A stretch of DNA of 64,000 nucleotides. Origin: Cronobacter universalis NCTC 9529. GTDB taxonomy: Bacteria; Pseudomonadota; Gammaproteobacteria; Enterobacterales; Enterobacteriaceae. Location: the NCBI RefSeq assembly GCF_001277175.1, contig NZ_CP012257.1, positions 310,001-374,000 of the forward strand, written 5' to 3'. A model generated the notes under the pieces. It saw only the letters and a program-made list of their open reading frames with translations. It was not told the origin of the DNA and did no database searches. The translations under genes and the position numbers were made by a program. Positions 1 to 10,810 of the stretch are shown one piece after another (positions within the stretch are counted from its first letter, which is position 1; each line of letters begins with the position of its first letter).

Positions 1-1
1 G

Positions 2-826
2 CAGGTGTTCTTCACCCAGGTATTCCGCGACAGCTTTTTCCACGGTGACATGCATCCGGGCAATATCTTTGTCAGTCACGATCACCCGCACGATCCGCAA
101 TACATTGGCATCGACTGCGGTATCGTGGGCTCGCTGAATAAAGAAGATAAGCGTTATCTGGCGGAAAACTTTATCGCCTTCTTCAACCGCGACTACCGCC
201 GCGTCGCGGAGCTGCATGTGGATTCGGGCTGGGTGCCGCCGGATACCAATGTGGAAGAGTTCGAGTCCGCCATTCGTACCGTCTGTGAGCCGATTTTTGA
301 AAAGCCGCTCGCAGAAATCTCGTTTGGTCATGTGCTGCTCAATCTCTTTAACACCGCACGTCGGTTTAATATGGAAGTGCAGCCGCAACTGGTGCTGCTG
401 CAAAAAACGCTGCTGTACATTGAGGGCGTCGGGCGTCAGCTCTATCCGCAGCTTGATTTATGGAAAACGGCGAAACCTTTTCTGGAAAGCTGGATCAAAG
501 ATCAGGTGGGCTTCCCGGCGCTGGTGCGCTCCTTTAAGGAAAAAGCGCCGTTCTGGGCCGAGAAAATTCCGGAGATTCCTGAACTGGTCTACAACAGCCT
601 GCGGCAAGGCAAACAACTGCAACAAAGTGTTGATAAGATTGCCCATGAGCTGCAGGAGCATCGCGTGAAGCAAGGGCAGTCGCGGTATCTGTTCGGCATC
701 GGCGCCACGCTGATGCTGAGCGGCACGCTGCTCTTTATCAACCGTCCTGACTGGGGCATGTCGCCCGGATGGCTGATGGCAGGCGGCATTCTCGTCTGGC
801 TTATCGGCTGGCGGCGTACCGACTAG
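2..826 (+). CDS. ubiB: UbiB, C-terminal half (cut by window start)
   Basis: Atypical protein kinase-like (ADCK/ABC1 family) accessory factor for ubiquinone biosynthesis, bound to the inner membrane. The reading frame is open from base 2, so the true start lies outside the window; about 274 residues remain of a family length near 546. The visible part has the catalytic-loop motif HGDMHPGN and the metal-binding GIDCGIVG motif. It ends in two hydrophobic segments (about the last 45 residues) that form the C-terminal membrane anchor. The tat genes follow on the same strand, as in E. coli. Identity is certain; only completeness is affected. Confidence 0.97.
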   Translation, partial: QVFFTQVFRDSFFHGDMHPGNIFVSHDHPHDPQYIGIDCGIVGSLNKEDKRYLAENFIAFFNRDYRRVAELHVDSGWVPPDTNVEEFESAIRTVCEPIFEKPLAEISFGHVLLNLFNTARRFNMEVQPQLVLLQKTLLYIEGVGRQLYPQLDLWKTAKPFLESWIKDQVGFPALVRSFKEKAPFWAEKIPEIPELVYNSLRQGKQLQQSVDKIAHELQEHRVKQGQSRYLFGIGATLMLSGTLLFINRPDWGMSPGWLMAGGILVWLIGWRRTD

Positions 827-902
827 CAGGCATTGTTATGTAACGGCCACGGGTATACTGTGGCCCGATGAATACCATTATCACTGGTAACTGAGGAAAT
901 GT

Positions 903-1166
903 ATGGGTGGCATCAGTATCTGGCAGTTATTGATTATCGCGGTTCTGGTTGTTCTGCTTTTCGGCACCAAAAAACTACGCTCGCTGGGCTCTGACCTTGG
1001 TGAATCCATCAAAGGCTTTAAAAAAGCGATGGGTGACGACGACAAGCAAAAGCATCAGCAGGATGCGGATTTCACCGCGCCTTCCGCGCAGGATAAACAA
1101 ATCGGCGAAACCAAAAGCGACGTCACCGCTGACGACGCCAAAAAACGTGATAAAGAGCAGGTGTAA
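903..1166 (+). CDS. tatA: Twin-arginine translocase subunit TatA
   Basis: Pore-forming subunit of the Tat system, which exports folded proteins across the inner membrane. The 87-residue product has one N-terminal transmembrane helix (about residues 5-21), the FGTKKLR hinge, an amphipathic helix and a charged, disordered tail; E. coli TatA has 89 residues. A GAGGAA ribosome-binding site lies just upstream of the ATG. It heads the tatABC operon, with tatB starting 3 bases after its stop. Confidence 0.98.
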   Translation: MGGISIWQLLIIAVLVVLLFGTKKLRSLGSDLGESIKGFKKAMGDDDKQKHQQDADFTAPSAQDKQIGETKSDVTADDAKKRDKEQV

Positions 1167-1169
1167 TCC

Positions 1170-1742
1170 GTGTTTGATATTGGTTTTGGCGAACTGCTGC
1201 TGGTTTTTGTTATCGGTCTTATCGTGCTGGGGCCGCAGCGTTTGCCTGTGGCTGTCCGCACTGTCGCAGGCTGGGTACGCGCGCTGCGCTCGCTTGCGAC
1301 CACCGTGCAGAATGAACTGACCCAGGAACTGAAGCTCCAGGAATTTCAGGAAAGCCTGAAGAAAGTGGAAAAAGCGAGCATCGATAACCTGACGCCGGAG
1401 CTGAAAGCGTCGATGGACGAACTGCGCGAGGCGGCGGAATCGATGAAGCGCTCTTACAGCGTTAACGATCCGGAAAAAGCGAGCGACGACGCCCACACCA
1501 TTCATAACCCGCTGGTGAAAGGCAACGAAGCTCAGCACGAAGGCGTCACGCCTGCTAAAGCCGAGCATCAGGCCCAGTCGCCCGCGCAGAAGCCGCAAGT
1601 GTCGCCAGAGGCAGAAACCGCCGCCGCGCAATCAACGGCCTCTGCAAACGCTGAGCCTGCAAAGAACGTTGAAGCGTCGCCGGACGCGCCCGCCAGCGCG
1701 CGCAAACCTGAAGCCGCATCCACCGTGAGTGATAAACCCTGA
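1170..1742 (+). CDS. tatB: Twin-arginine translocase subunit TatB
   Basis: Works with TatC as the receptor for twin-arginine signal peptides. The start is a GTG just after the tatA stop. The N-terminus MFDIGFGE carries the conserved Glu8 followed by the single transmembrane helix and a long amphipathic helix. At 190 residues it is longer than E. coli TatB (171 residues). The excess is a low-complexity Ala/Pro/Glu/Lys-rich C-terminal tail, a part of TatB known to tolerate change. The stop codon is followed after one base by the tatC ATG, which suggests translational coupling. Confidence 0.97.
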   Translation: MFDIGFGELLLVFVIGLIVLGPQRLPVAVRTVAGWVRALRSLATTVQNELTQELKLQEFQESLKKVEKASIDNLTPELKASMDELREAAESMKRSYSVNDPEKASDDAHTIHNPLVKGNEAQHEGVTPAKAEHQAQSPAQKPQVSPEAETAAAQSTASANAEPAKNVEASPDAPASARKPEAASTVSDKP

Positions 1743-1743
1743 C

Positions 1744-2505
1744 ATGGCTGTTGAAGATACCCAACCCCTAATCAGTCATCTGATTGAACTGCGTAAGCGG
1801 CTGCTGAACTGCATCGTCGCGGTCCTGGTGATTTTTCTGGCGCTGGTCTATTTCGCCAATGATATCTACCAGCTCGTCGCGGCGCCGCTGATAAGCCAGA
1901 TGCCGCACGGCGCCAGCATGATTGCCACCGACGTGGCGTCGCCGTTTTTCACGCCTATCAAGCTGACCATGATGGTGTCGGTGATCCTCTCCGCGCCGGT
2001 GATTTTGTATCAGGTCTGGGCGTTTGTCGCTCCGGCGCTGTACAAGCATGAGCGGCGGCTGATTATCCCGCTGCTGGTTTCCAGTACGCTGCTGTTTTAT
2101 ATCGGTATGGCCTTCGCCTATTTCGTGGTATTCCCCCTGGCGTTCGGCTTCTTAACGAAAACGGCGCCTGTCGGTGTTGTTGTGTCGACCGATATCACCA
2201 GCTATCTCGATTTCGTCATGGCGCTGTTTATGGCCTTCGGCGTGTCGTTTGAAGTGCCGGTCGCTATCGTCTTGCTGTGCTGGATGGGCGTGACCACGCC
2301 ACAGGACTTGCGCGCCAAACGCCCGTATGTGCTGGTCGGCGCGTTCGTCGTCGGGATGTTGCTTACGCCGCCGGATGTGTTCTCGCAAACGCTGCTGGCG
2401 ATACCGATGTACTGTCTGTTTGAAGTCGGGATTTTCTTCTCGCGCTTTTACGTCGGTAAACGGCGTCCGCGCGAGCAGGATGCCGAAGAAGAAGCAGAAG
2501 AATAA
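1744..2505 (+). CDS. tatC: Twin-arginine translocase subunit TatC
   Basis: Polytopic core of the Tat receptor, which recognises the twin-arginine motif. I chose the ATG at 1744 ([13 protein letters not shown]), one base after tatB, over an in-frame GTG at 1729 inside tatB, because it matches the family N-terminus. The 253 residues contain six hydrophobic segments and family signatures such as SPFFTPIKL and the GVSFEVPV region. The C-terminus is short and acidic. A GC-rich hairpin with a T-run follows immediately and probably ends most tatABC transcripts. Confidence 0.97.
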   Translation: MAVEDTQPLISHLIELRKRLLNCIVAVLVIFLALVYFANDIYQLVAAPLISQMPHGASMIATDVASPFFTPIKLTMMVSVILSAPVILYQVWAFVAPALYKHERRLIIPLLVSSTLLFYIGMAFAYFVVFPLAFGFLTKTAPVGVVVSTDITSYLDFVMALFMAFGVSFEVPVAIVLLCWMGVTTPQDLRAKRPYVLVGAFVVGMLLTPPDVFSQTLLAIPMYCLFEVGIFFSRFYVGKRRPREQDAEEEAEE

Positions 2506-2508
2506 CGT

Positions 2509-2530
2509 AACCGCCCGTCAGGGCGGTTTT
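2509..2530 (+). terminator. Hairpin with T-run between tatC and tatD
   Basis: An inverted repeat CCGCCC-GTCA-GGGCGG followed by TTTT lies 4 bases after the tatC stop. It looks like an intrinsic terminator or attenuator. Its 3' arm also supplies the AGGGCGG that would act as ribosome-binding site for the longer tatD start at 2534, so folding could also limit tatD translation. Confidence 0.7.
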
Positions 2531-2545
2531 CATATGGAAAGCGCG

Positions 2546-3337
2546 ATGTTTGATATTGGCCTGAATATAACCAGCTCTCAGTTTGAAAATGACAGAGATG
2601 AGATGATCGCTCGCGCCCGTGCGGCAGGCGTCACTAATATGCTCTTTACCGGCACCTCGCTTGAGGAGAGCGAGCGCGCCTGCGCGTTCGCCAGGCGTTA
2701 CGAGGGCTGCTGGTCGACGGCGGGCGTTCACCCGCACGACGCCAGCACGTGGAATGATGAGAGCGCGGCGCGGCTGCGTGCGCTTGCCGGCGAGGCGCAG
2801 GTCGTGGCGATTGGCGAATGCGGGCTGGATTTCAACCGGAATTTTTCAACGCCTGCCGAACAGGAGCACGCCTTTACCGAACAGCTGCGGCTGGCGGCAG
2901 AGCTGGCGCTGCCGGTGTTTTTACACTGTCGCGATGCTCATGCGCGCTTTCTTGAATTGCTCGACCCGTGGCTCGATAAACTGCCGGGCGCGGTACTGCA
3001 CTGCTTTACCGGCACCGAACGGGAGGCGCGTGAAGTCCTTGAGCGCGGACTCTACCTCGGCATTACCGGCTGGGTCTGCGACGAGCGCCGCGGGCTTGAG
3101 CTGCGCGCCTTGCTGCCCGTTATCCCTGCCGAACGCCTGCTGCTGGAGACGGACGCGCCTTACCTGCTGCCGCGCGATCTCACACCCAAGCCCGCGTCGC
3201 GTCGTAACGAGCCGTGCTGGCTGCCGCATATTCTTAAGCAGGTGGCGCAGTGGCGTGGTGAAGATCCCGTCTGGCTTGAAGCCACCACGGATGCTAACGC
3301 CGCCCGTCTGTTTCTGAAAAACACGTCGCCTGCGTAA
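2546..3337 (+). CDS. tatD: TatD metal-dependent DNase
   Basis: TatD-family TIM-barrel nuclease (3'-5' exonuclease, linked to DNA repair); despite the name it is not needed for Tat export. Metal-ligand motifs are visible in order: [27 protein letters not shown] and [11 protein letters not shown]. The MFDIG start at 2546 gives 263 residues; an alternative ATG at 2534 adds four (MESA). E. coli TatD is about 260 residues. A terminator-like hairpin separates it from tatC, so expression is probably lower than that of tatABC. Confidence 0.95.
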   Translation: MFDIGLNITSSQFENDRDEMIARARAAGVTNMLFTGTSLEESERACAFARRYEGCWSTAGVHPHDASTWNDESAARLRALAGEAQVVAIGECGLDFNRNFSTPAEQEHAFTEQLRLAAELALPVFLHCRDAHARFLELLDPWLDKLPGAVLHCFTGTEREAREVLERGLYLGITGWVCDERRGLELRALLPVIPAERLLLETDAPYLLPRDLTPKPASRRNEPCWLPHILKQVAQWRGEDPVWLEATTDANAARLFLKNTSPA

Positions 3338-3461
3338 CGCTGCCTGCTGAAACCTGGGGAGTGTGGATTTTTGCACGCATCCGGTTCATTTCGCCCTGAA
3401 AGCCCGGTGATATGCTTCCCGCCGGGAAGGTTTCCCGGATTTACACAGCTGAGGGACGATA

Positions 3462-3794
3462 ATGAAAAAGACGATAACGGGCATAGTGGCGCTGATGCTG
3501 CTCACCAGCGCGCCGGTGATGGCGATGGATAAAACCGCGACCGGCGCGGTGCTTGGCGCGACGGCGGGCGCCATCGCGGGTAAAGATGTCAAAACTGCCG
3601 TGGGCGGCGCGGTTATTGGCGCAGGCACCGGCGCGATGCTGAAAAAAGGCGATAAAGGCAAAGCCGCGCGTAAAGGCGGTGTCGCGGGCGCGGTAGTCGG
3701 CGCGGGCGTTGCCGCTGCGACCGGGAAAAGCGTGCTGAAAGGCGCGGCGGTCGGCGCAGGCGCTGGTGGTGTCATCGGCGAAGCGACGCATTAA
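3462..3794 (+). CDS. Exported glycine-zipper protein, function unknown
   Basis: The 110-residue product has a clear Sec signal peptide (MKKT, a hydrophobic core, predicted cleavage near Ala21). Almost the whole mature part consists of GxxxG/AxxxG-type repeats (for example AGAIAG, GGAVIGAGTGA, GVAGAVVGAGV), broken by a Lys-rich patch near residues 61-71. Such glycine-zipper segments occur in small outer-membrane or periplasmic proteins of the YmgG/Rick-17kDa type and pack as membrane helices. A ribosome-binding site (GAGGGACG) precedes the ATG. It stands alone between tatD and rfaH, with its own terminator. I know no assigned function, and it is not part of the E. coli K-12 gene order here. 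Confidence 0.8.
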   Translation: MKKTITGIVALMLLTSAPVMAMDKTATGAVLGATAGAIAGKDVKTAVGGAVIGAGTGAMLKKGDKGKAARKGGVAGAVVGAGVAAATGKSVLKGAAVGAGAGGVIGEATH

Positions 3795-3801
3795 TGAAAA
3801 T

Positions 3802-3824
3802 GGCGGCCTCGCGCCGCCGTTTTT
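3802..3824. terminator. Bidirectional terminator, glycine-zipper gene / rfaH
   Basis: Stem GGCGGC/GCCGCC with a five-base loop, a T-run on the plus side (3820-3824) and an A-run on the left (3797-3800). It can therefore end transcription from the upstream plus-strand gene and from rfaH on the minus strand. Confidence 0.8.
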
Positions 3825-3839
3825 ACTGCGGCTATCGCG

Positions 3840-4328
3840 TCAGACTTTACGGAACTCGGTATTCTTCACGCTTTGCAGCACCTGCTTATTCAGCAAATTC
3901 AGCAGCAGCATGGAACGTGCCTCGCCATCGGGCTCGGTAAAAATCGCCTGCAACCCTTCAAACGCGCCTTCGGTGATCACTACCGTATCGCCGGTATGCG
4001 GCGTATCCGGGTCGGTCACGTTTTCCGGCTGCCAGTCCAGAAGCTGTTCGATGACCGTTTGCGGCACCACGGCCGGGTGCGATCCAAAGCGAACAAAATG
4101 ACTCACGCCACGGGTGGAGCTTATCGTCGTGGTATGAATATCTTCCGGATCAAACCGAACGAAAAGGTAGTTCGGGAACAGCGGCTCGCTGACGGAAGTG
4201 CGTCTGCCTCGTACCATTTTCTCAAGCGTAATCATTGGCGTAAGGCAGTTCACCGACTGTCGTTCAAGGTGCTCTTTGGCGCGCTGAAGCTGCCCGCGTT
4301 TACAGTACAGTAAATACCAGGATTGCAT
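3840..4328 (-). CDS. rfaH: Transcription antiterminator RfaH
   Basis: NusG paralogue recruited to ops-containing operons (LPS core, capsule, pili and similar), where it suppresses Rho-dependent polarity and aids translation. I chose the start [12 protein letters not shown], giving 162 residues, exactly the E. coli length; an upstream in-frame ATG at 4394 would add an unrelated 22 residues. The N-terminal NGN domain includes PLFPNYLFV. The C-terminal KOW part includes [13 protein letters not shown] and ends in [10 protein letters not shown]. It is transcribed divergently from ubiD. Confidence 0.97.
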   Translation of the reverse strand: MQSWYLLYCKRGQLQRAKEHLERQSVNCLTPMITLEKMVRGRRTSVSEPLFPNYLFVRFDPEDIHTTTISSTRGVSHFVRFGSHPAVVPQTVIEQLLDWQPENVTDPDTPHTGDTVVITEGAFEGLQAIFTEPDGEARSMLLLNLLNKQVLQSVKNTEFRKV

Positions 4329-4392
4329 AATGACTCTTCTTACATGGCCGGACGCGCCAGCATAACAAAACCACCTCAGGATCGCTAAGGGC

Positions 4393-4398
4393 ATTATA
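4393..4398 (-). promoter_or_regulatory. Probable rfaH -10 element
   Basis: A perfect TATAAT on the minus strand about 65 bases upstream of the rfaH ATG, in the rfaH-ubiD divergent region. No strong -35 hexamer is evident at 17 bases, so the promoter may need an activator or an extended -10. Confidence 0.45.
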
Positions 4399-4473
4399 CC
4401 GCGCAGTGCTATAGCCTGTGGTGATGATTCACGTTAATTTAACAAAATTACGGCATGCCTGCGGCGAACACCG

Positions 4474-4479
4474 TATAAT
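4474..4479 (+). promoter_or_regulatory. Probable ubiD -10 element
   Basis: A perfect TATAAT on the plus strand 32 bases before the ubiD ATG. The hexamer 17 bases upstream (CGGCAT) is a poor -35. The position suits a short-leader ubiD transcript. Confidence 0.45.
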
Positions 4480-4511
4480 AAAAAGCTTATTTTAAAGCCA
4501 CGAATAACTGC

Positions 4512-5996
4512 ATGAAATACCACGACCTACGCGATTTTCTGGCGCTGCTGGAGCAGCAAGGCGAACTCAAGCGCATTACATTGCCTGTCGATCCTTACCT
4601 GGAGATGACGGAAATTGCCGACCGCACATTGCGCGCGGGCGGCCCGGCGCTGCTGTTTGAAAACCCGAAAGGCCATACCATGCCGGTGCTCTGCAACCTG
4701 TTTGGCACGCCGAAACGCGTGGCGATGGGCATGGGGCAGGAGGATGTCTCCGCGCTGCGTGAAGTCGGCAAGCTGCTGGCGTTTCTGAAAGAGCCGGAGC
4801 CGCCGCGCGGATTCCGCGATCTCTTCGATAAACTGCCGCAGTTTAAGCAAGTGCTGAATATGCCGACGAAGCGGCTGCGTAACGCGCCTTGCCAGGAGAA
4901 AGTGTGGCAGGGCGATGAAGTCGACCTGAACCGCATTCCCATCATGCAGTGCTGGCCGGGCGACGCTGCGCCGCTCATTACCTGGGGCCTGACGGTCACC
5001 CGCGGCCCGCATAAAGAGCGCCAGAATCTGGGCATCTATCGCCAGCAGTTAATCGGCAAAAACAAACTCATTATGCGCTGGCTGTCGCATCGCGGCGGCG
5101 CGCTCGATTTCCAGGAGTGGTGCCAGGCGCATCCGGGCGAACGCTTCCCGGTCGCCGTGGCGCTGGGCGCCGATCCCGCAACCATTCTCGGCGCGGTGAC
5201 GCCGGTGCCGGATACGCTGTCTGAATACGCGTTCGCGGGCCTGCTGCGCGGCACCAAAACCGAAGTGGTGAAGTGTCTTTCTAACGACCTTGAGATCCCG
5301 GCCAGCGCCGAAATCGTGCTGGAAGGGTATATTGAGCCTGGCGAAATGGCGCCGGAAGGCCCGTATGGCGACCACACCGGTTACTATAATGAGATAGACA
5401 GTTTCCCGGTCTTTACCGTGACGCATGTGACCCAGCGCAAAGATGCGATTTATCACTCGACCTATACGGGCCGCCCGCCTGATGAACCTGCCGTGCTGGG
5501 TGTGGCGCTGAATGAAGTGCTGGTGCCTATTCTGCAAAAGCAGTTCCCGGAGATCGTGGATTTTTATCTACCGCCGGAAGGGTGCTCGTACCGGCTTGCC
5601 GTCGTGACCATGCGCAAGCAGTACGCGGGCCACGCGAAGCGCGTGATGATGGGCGTCTGGTCGTTCCTGCGCCAGTTCATGTATACCAAGTTCGTGATCG
5701 TTTGTGATGATGACATTAACGCGCGCGACTGGAACGATGTGATCTGGGCGATTACTACGCGCATGGATCCGGCGCGCGACACGGTGATGGTGGAAAACAC
5801 GCCGATCGATTACCTGGATTTCGCCTCGCCGGTGTCGGGGCTTGGCTCCAAAATGGGTCTCGACGCGACCAACAAATGGCCGGGCGAAACGCAGCGCGAA
5901 TGGGGCACCCCCATCAAGAAAGATCCCAGCGTGACGGCGCGTATCGACGCTATCTGGGATGAGCTCGCGATTTTTCATGACGGAAAAGGCGCCTGA
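4512..5996 (+). CDS. ubiD: 4-hydroxy-3-polyprenylbenzoate decarboxylase UbiD
   Basis: Prenylated-FMN-dependent decarboxylase of ubiquinone biosynthesis; it uses the cofactor made by UbiX. The 494-residue product matches the E. coli enzyme (about 497) over its length. Family blocks include the prFMN/metal region [16 protein letters not shown] and the [23 protein letters not shown] block with the acidic active-site residues. The start is MKYHDLRDF. The fre gene follows on the same strand after 45 bases, the usual enteric pairing. Confidence 0.98.
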   Translation: MKYHDLRDFLALLEQQGELKRITLPVDPYLEMTEIADRTLRAGGPALLFENPKGHTMPVLCNLFGTPKRVAMGMGQEDVSALREVGKLLAFLKEPEPPRGFRDLFDKLPQFKQVLNMPTKRLRNAPCQEKVWQGDEVDLNRIPIMQCWPGDAAPLITWGLTVTRGPHKERQNLGIYRQQLIGKNKLIMRWLSHRGGALDFQEWCQAHPGERFPVAVALGADPATILGAVTPVPDTLSEYAFAGLLRGTKTEVVKCLSNDLEIPASAEIVLEGYIEPGEMAPEGPYGDHTGYYNEIDSFPVFTVTHVTQRKDAIYHSTYTGRPPDEPAVLGVALNEVLVPILQKQFPEIVDFYLPPEGCSYRLAVVTMRKQYAGHAKRVMMGVWSFLRQFMYTKFVIVCDDDINARDWNDVIWAITTRMDPARDTVMVENTPIDYLDFASPVSGLGSKMGLDATNKWPGETQREWGTPIKKDPSVTARIDAIWDELAIFHDGKGA

Positions 5997-6041
5997 CGCG
6001 CCGCCGTTGCAGTTGCATTATTGACCCGACAGAGGGAACGC

Positions 6042-6743
6042 ATGACAACCTTAAGCTGTAAAGTGACCTCGGTAGAAGCCATCACGGATACCGTTTATCG
6101 CGTTCGTTTAGTGCCGGAAGCGGCCTTTTCGTTTCGCGCAGGTCAGTACCTGATGGTGGTAATGGATGAGCGGGACAAGCGCCCTTTTTCTATGGCCTCC
6201 ACGCCGGATGAGCAGGGCTTTATCGAACTGCATATCGGCGCGTCGGAACTTAACCTCTATGCGATGGCGGTGATGGACCGCATTCTCAAAGAGCGTGAAA
6301 TCGTGGTCGATATTCCGCATGGCGACGCCTGGCTGCGCGATGACGAAGAGCGTCCGCTGATCCTGATTGCCGGCGGTACGGGATTTTCCTACGCCCGTTC
6401 GATTCTGCTGACGGCGCTGGCGCGCAACCCGCATCGCGATATCACGATTTACTGGGGCGGCCGCGAAGAGAAGCACCTCTACGATCTCTCAGAGCTGGAA
6501 GCGCTGTCGGTTGACCATCCGAACCTGAAGATTGTCCCGGTCGTCGAGCAGCCGGATGAGACGTGGCGCGGTCGCAGCGGCACGGTGCTGACGGCAGTGA
6601 TGCAGGATTTCGGCACGCTTGCCGGACACGATATTTATATCGCCGGTCGTTTCGAGATGGCGAAAATAGCCCGCGACCTGTTCTGCAACGAGCGCGCCGC
6701 GCGTGAAGACCGCCTGTTCGGCGACGCCTTCGCCTTTATCTGA
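6042..6743 (+). CDS. fre: NAD(P)H-flavin reductase Fre
   Basis: Reduces free FMN and FAD with NAD(P)H and supplies reduced flavin, for example for prFMN-linked ubiquinone steps, siderophore iron reduction and ribonucleotide reductase activation. I chose the ATG at 6042 ([10 protein letters not shown]) behind an AGAGGGAA ribosome-binding site; an in-frame start at 6021 adds seven unrelated residues. The 233-residue length equals E. coli Fre. Visible motifs are the flavin-binding RPFSMAS and the nucleotide-binding [10 protein letters not shown]. It follows ubiD. Confidence 0.97.
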   Translation: MTTLSCKVTSVEAITDTVYRVRLVPEAAFSFRAGQYLMVVMDERDKRPFSMASTPDEQGFIELHIGASELNLYAMAVMDRILKEREIVVDIPHGDAWLRDDEERPLILIAGGTGFSYARSILLTALARNPHRDITIYWGGREEKHLYDLSELEALSVDHPNLKIVPVVEQPDETWRGRSGTVLTAVMQDFGTLAGHDIYIAGRFEMAKIARDLFCNERAAREDRLFGDAFAFI

Positions 6744-6759
6744 GCCGCTTTCTTATAAC

Positions 6760-6783
6760 GCCAGCCCGGTACTACGGGCTGGC
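6760..6783. other. Inverted repeat at fre / small-gene junction
   Basis: A 9-bp perfect stem GCCAGCCCG/CGGGCTGGC with a six-base loop lies 16 bases after fre and covers the stop codon of the minus-strand gene that follows. No T-run exists on either side, so it may be an RNA-stabilising hairpin or a weak, Rho-assisted end. Confidence 0.55.
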
Positions 6784-7119
6784 GGCAATCTCCCTTCCTG
6801 ACCAGACATATAATGGTCGATCGTTTTCCAGCAGGCAGAGCAGCGTGATGTTTTTGCGCGCCGGGTGATCCAGCTTTGCGGTGAGCTGGGTTGCGATATG
6901 CTGTTGCCCCACGTTTTCATCATACCGTTCCACGACAACGCTCTCCGGCACAATGCGCGACTCATTAAGCACCTGCTGCATAAACGCGTGATCCTGCGAC
7001 GCGCTGATAAGCGAGGCCAGACAGCGCTGCGCCAGCGTCTCTTCCGACAGCGCTGCCCGTGCGGAAGTGGTGCAAAAAATCGCCGCGGCAAGCGGCACGA
7101 AGATAAAGCATCCCTTCAT
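6772..7119 (-). CDS. Small exported protein of unknown function
   Basis: I do not recognise this gene. The start MKGCFIFVPL sits behind an AGGGAA ribosome-binding site. The first ~23 residues form a Sec signal peptide (Lys, hydrophobic core, SARA-A cleavage site), leaving a mature protein of about 92 residues with two cysteines. The mature part is mixed charged/hydrophobic (LSEETLAQRCLASLISA..., ending in LENDRPLYVWSGREIAASP) and resembles a small periplasmic domain. It lies between fre and fadA on the fadBA strand, but the fadBA terminator stands in between, so it needs its own promoter. This place is empty in E. coli K-12. Alternative: a decayed remnant, although the frame is intact. Confidence 0.65.
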   Translation of the reverse strand: MKGCFIFVPLAAAIFCTTSARAALSEETLAQRCLASLISASQDHAFMQQVLNESRIVPESVVVERYDENVGQQHIATQLTAKLDHPARKNITLLCLLENDRPLYVWSGREIAASP

Positions 7120-7171
7120 GTTTTTCCCTGAAATATGGGGTCGATAAAAGAGCCTGGCACAAACGTGGGAA

Positions 7172-7198
7172 ATAAAAAACCCGCCCCTGACAGGCGGG
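7172..7198 (-). terminator. fadBA terminator
   Basis: On the minus strand, stem CCCGCC/GGCGGG with a seven-base loop is followed by GTTTTTTATT. It lies about 60 bases after the fadA stop, a canonical intrinsic terminator for fadBA. Confidence 0.85.
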
Positions 7199-7257
7199 AA
7201 GAACGGCAACTAAATTTTTCTCTCTTCGCCCCTGATACTATGGCGGCGTTGGCTGGT

Positions 7258-8424
<1,167 letters not shown>

Positions 8425-8431
8425 TCACTCC

Positions 8432-10621
8432 TTAAGCCGTTTGCAGTTCGCCCACCGGTTGGGCGGGTTCAACCTGGGGGTAATAAGGCGCGTTGTGGCT
8501 CGCTTTGTCGCGAAGCCCCGCCGGCGCTTCATAAAGCGGGCCGAGATGCTGATAGCGCTGCGCCATATCGAGGTATTTCGCGCTGCCCTGCGTATCCAGC
8601 CAGCGGAACGCGCCGCCGTGGAACGGTGGGAAGCCGAGACCGTAGACCAGCGCCATATCCGCCTCGGCGGGGCTGGCGATAATGCCTTCTTCCAGGCAGC
8701 GCACCACTTCGTTGACCATCGGGATCATCATGCGCGCCACGATCTCTTCATCGCTGAACGCGCGCTTCGGCTGGCTCACTTCCGCCAGCAGGCTGTCTGC
8801 CGCGTCATCCTGCACTTTGCGCGGTTTGCCTTTGCTGTCTTCCTGATAGGCATAGAAGCCTTTGCCGTTTTTCTGTCCGAAGCGGCCAGCCTCAAACAGC
8901 GCGTCGATCGCATCGCGGTAATCTTTTTGCATGCGTTGCGGGAAACCTGCCGCCATCACAGCCTGCGCGTGGTGCGCGGTATCGATGCCCACAACATCCA
9001 GCAGGTACGCCGGGCCCATCGGCCAGCCGAACTGTTTCTCCATGACTTTATCGATCTGGCGGAAGTCGGCGCCGTCGCGCAGCAGCTGACTGAAACCGGC
9101 GAAGTAGGGGAACAGCACGCGGTTCACGAAGAAGCCGGGGCAGTCGTTCACCACGATGGGCGTTTTGCCCATTTTGCTGGCCCAGGCCACCACTTTGGCT
9201 ATCGTGGCGTCGGAGGTTTTTTCGCCGCGGATCACTTCAACCAGCGGCATACGGTGCACCGGGTTAAAGAAGTGCATGCCGCAGAAGTTTTCCGGTCTCT
9301 TCAGCACGCTCGCCAGTTCGCTGATAGGAATGGTGGAGGTATTGGAGGCAATCACGGTATCCGGGCGCACCTTTTCTTCGGTTTCCGCCAGCACCGCTTT
9401 TTTCACTTTCGGGTTTTCGACCACGGCTTCGACGACCACGTCAACACGCTCAAACCCGGCGTAATCCAGCGTCGGATGGATGGTGGCGATGACGTTTGCG
9501 AGTTTCAGCCCGTCGATTTTGCCGCGCTCCAGCTGTTTATTCAGCAGCTTGCTGGCTTCGCTGATGCCGAGCGTCAGTGATTTCTCGTTAATGTCTTTCA
9601 TGATGACCGGCACGCCTTTCCAGGCTGACTGGTAGGCGATGCCGCCGCCCATGATGCCTGCGCCCAGTACCGCAGCCTGTTTCGGCGTCTCGGTCTCTTT
9701 GGTCAGCTTTTTCGCAATGCCTTTGACGTACTGGTCGTTTAAGAAGATGCCGACCAGCGCGAGCGCTTCGCTGGAGCGCGCCAGCGGCACAAAGCTTTTG
9801 TTCTCCAGCGCCAGCGCTTCATCACGGCCCAGCCCCGCGGCCGCTTCGATGGTTTTCACCGCCGTCATCGGCGCCGGGTAGTGTTTGCCCGCGGTCTGCA
9901 TCACCATGCCTTTGGCGATGGTAAAGCTCATGGTGGCTTCAATTTTACTTAAGCGCAGCGGTTCAAGCTTCGGCTGGCGGCGGGCTTGCCAGTCGAGTTC
10001 GCCGTCGATGGCCTGACGCAGCATACGCAGCGCGCCCTCGATCAGTTTCTCCGGTTTAACGACCGCGTCGACCAGGCCCACTTTCAGCGCCGCGTCGGCG
10101 GTGATGTCTTTACCGGCCGCGATGATTTCCAGCGCGCTGTCGGCGCCTAACAGACGCGGCAGGCGTACCGAACCGCCAAAGCCCGGCATGATGCCAAGTT
10201 TCGTTTCCGGCAGGCCGATGCGGGCATCCGGCGTGGCGAGACGGAAATCGGTCGCCAGCACGCACTCGCAGCCGCCGCCTAACGCGTAGCCGTTGATGGC
10301 GCAAAGCGTAGGCACCAGCAGATCTTCAAGGCGGTTAAACACGCTGTTGGCAAAGTGCAGCCACTGGCTTAACTGCTCAGCAGGCACCTGGAACAGCGAG
10401 AGGAATTCGGTAATGTCGGCGCCGACGATAAACGCGGCTTTTTCCGAGCGCAGCAGCAGGGCTTTGAGATCGTGCTGTTTTTCCAGCACCTCCAGCGCAT
10501 GGCCAAGGCTTGCCACGGTCGCGGTATCAAGCTTATTCACCGAGCCGGGGGCATCGAACACCAGTTCGGCAATGCCGTCTTCCAGCCAGTTAAGGTACAG
10601 GGTGTCGCCTTTGTAGAGCAT
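8432..10621 (-). CDS. fadB: Fatty-acid oxidation complex alpha subunit FadB
   Basis: Multifunctional enzyme: enoyl-CoA hydratase/isomerase (N-terminal) and 3-hydroxyacyl-CoA dehydrogenase (C-terminal). Its 729 residues equal E. coli FadB. The hydratase glutamates Glu119 and Glu139 are present, the NAD-binding GAGIMG motif starts at residue 320, and the catalytic His450 lies in [12 protein letters not shown]. It is the first gene of fadBA, and a FadR operator lies about 27 bases upstream of its ATG. Confidence 0.98.
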   Translation of the reverse strand: MLYKGDTLYLNWLEDGIAELVFDAPGSVNKLDTATVASLGHALEVLEKQHDLKALLLRSEKAAFIVGADITEFLSLFQVPAEQLSQWLHFANSVFNRLEDLLVPTLCAINGYALGGGCECVLATDFRLATPDARIGLPETKLGIMPGFGGSVRLPRLLGADSALEIIAAGKDITADAALKVGLVDAVVKPEKLIEGALRMLRQAIDGELDWQARRQPKLEPLRLSKIEATMSFTIAKGMVMQTAGKHYPAPMTAVKTIEAAAGLGRDEALALENKSFVPLARSSEALALVGIFLNDQYVKGIAKKLTKETETPKQAAVLGAGIMGGGIAYQSAWKGVPVIMKDINEKSLTLGISEASKLLNKQLERGKIDGLKLANVIATIHPTLDYAGFERVDVVVEAVVENPKVKKAVLAETEEKVRPDTVIASNTSTIPISELASVLKRPENFCGMHFFNPVHRMPLVEVIRGEKTSDATIAKVVAWASKMGKTPIVVNDCPGFFVNRVLFPYFAGFSQLLRDGADFRQIDKVMEKQFGWPMGPAYLLDVVGIDTAHHAQAVMAAGFPQRMQKDYRDAIDALFEAGRFGQKNGKGFYAYQEDSKGKPRKVQDDAADSLLAEVSQPKRAFSDEEIVARMMIPMVNEVVRCLEEGIIASPAEADMALVYGLGFPPFHGGAFRWLDTQGSAKYLDMAQRYQHLGPLYEAPAGLRDKASHNAPYYPQVEPAQPVGELQTA

Positions 10622-10647
10622 GTCGGTCTCCTGAATCCAGCAAGGGG

Positions 10648-10664
10648 ATCTGGTCGTACCAGAT
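10648..10664. promoter_or_regulatory. FadR operator of fadBA
   Basis: The 17-bp sequence ATCTGGTCGTACCAGAT is a perfect palindrome (7-bp arms around CGT). Its complement, ATCTGGTACGACCAGAT, is the known high-affinity FadR site of the E. coli fadB promoter. It lies in the fadB-pepQ divergent region, 27 bases before the fadB start. FadR should repress fadBA until long-chain acyl-CoA releases it. Confidence 0.92.
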
Positions 10665-10810
10665 GAAGCGGAGTGTGGAGTTGATGTTAATGAAATGCAA
10701 ATTACTGTTTAAATATTTGCAAACACGATCACGGAAGGTGGAAAACGCTCGGGGAATAGACCGGTGTGCTAAGATGCCGGAGTTGAGAGCTCAAACTTTA
10801 AAGGTAAAGT

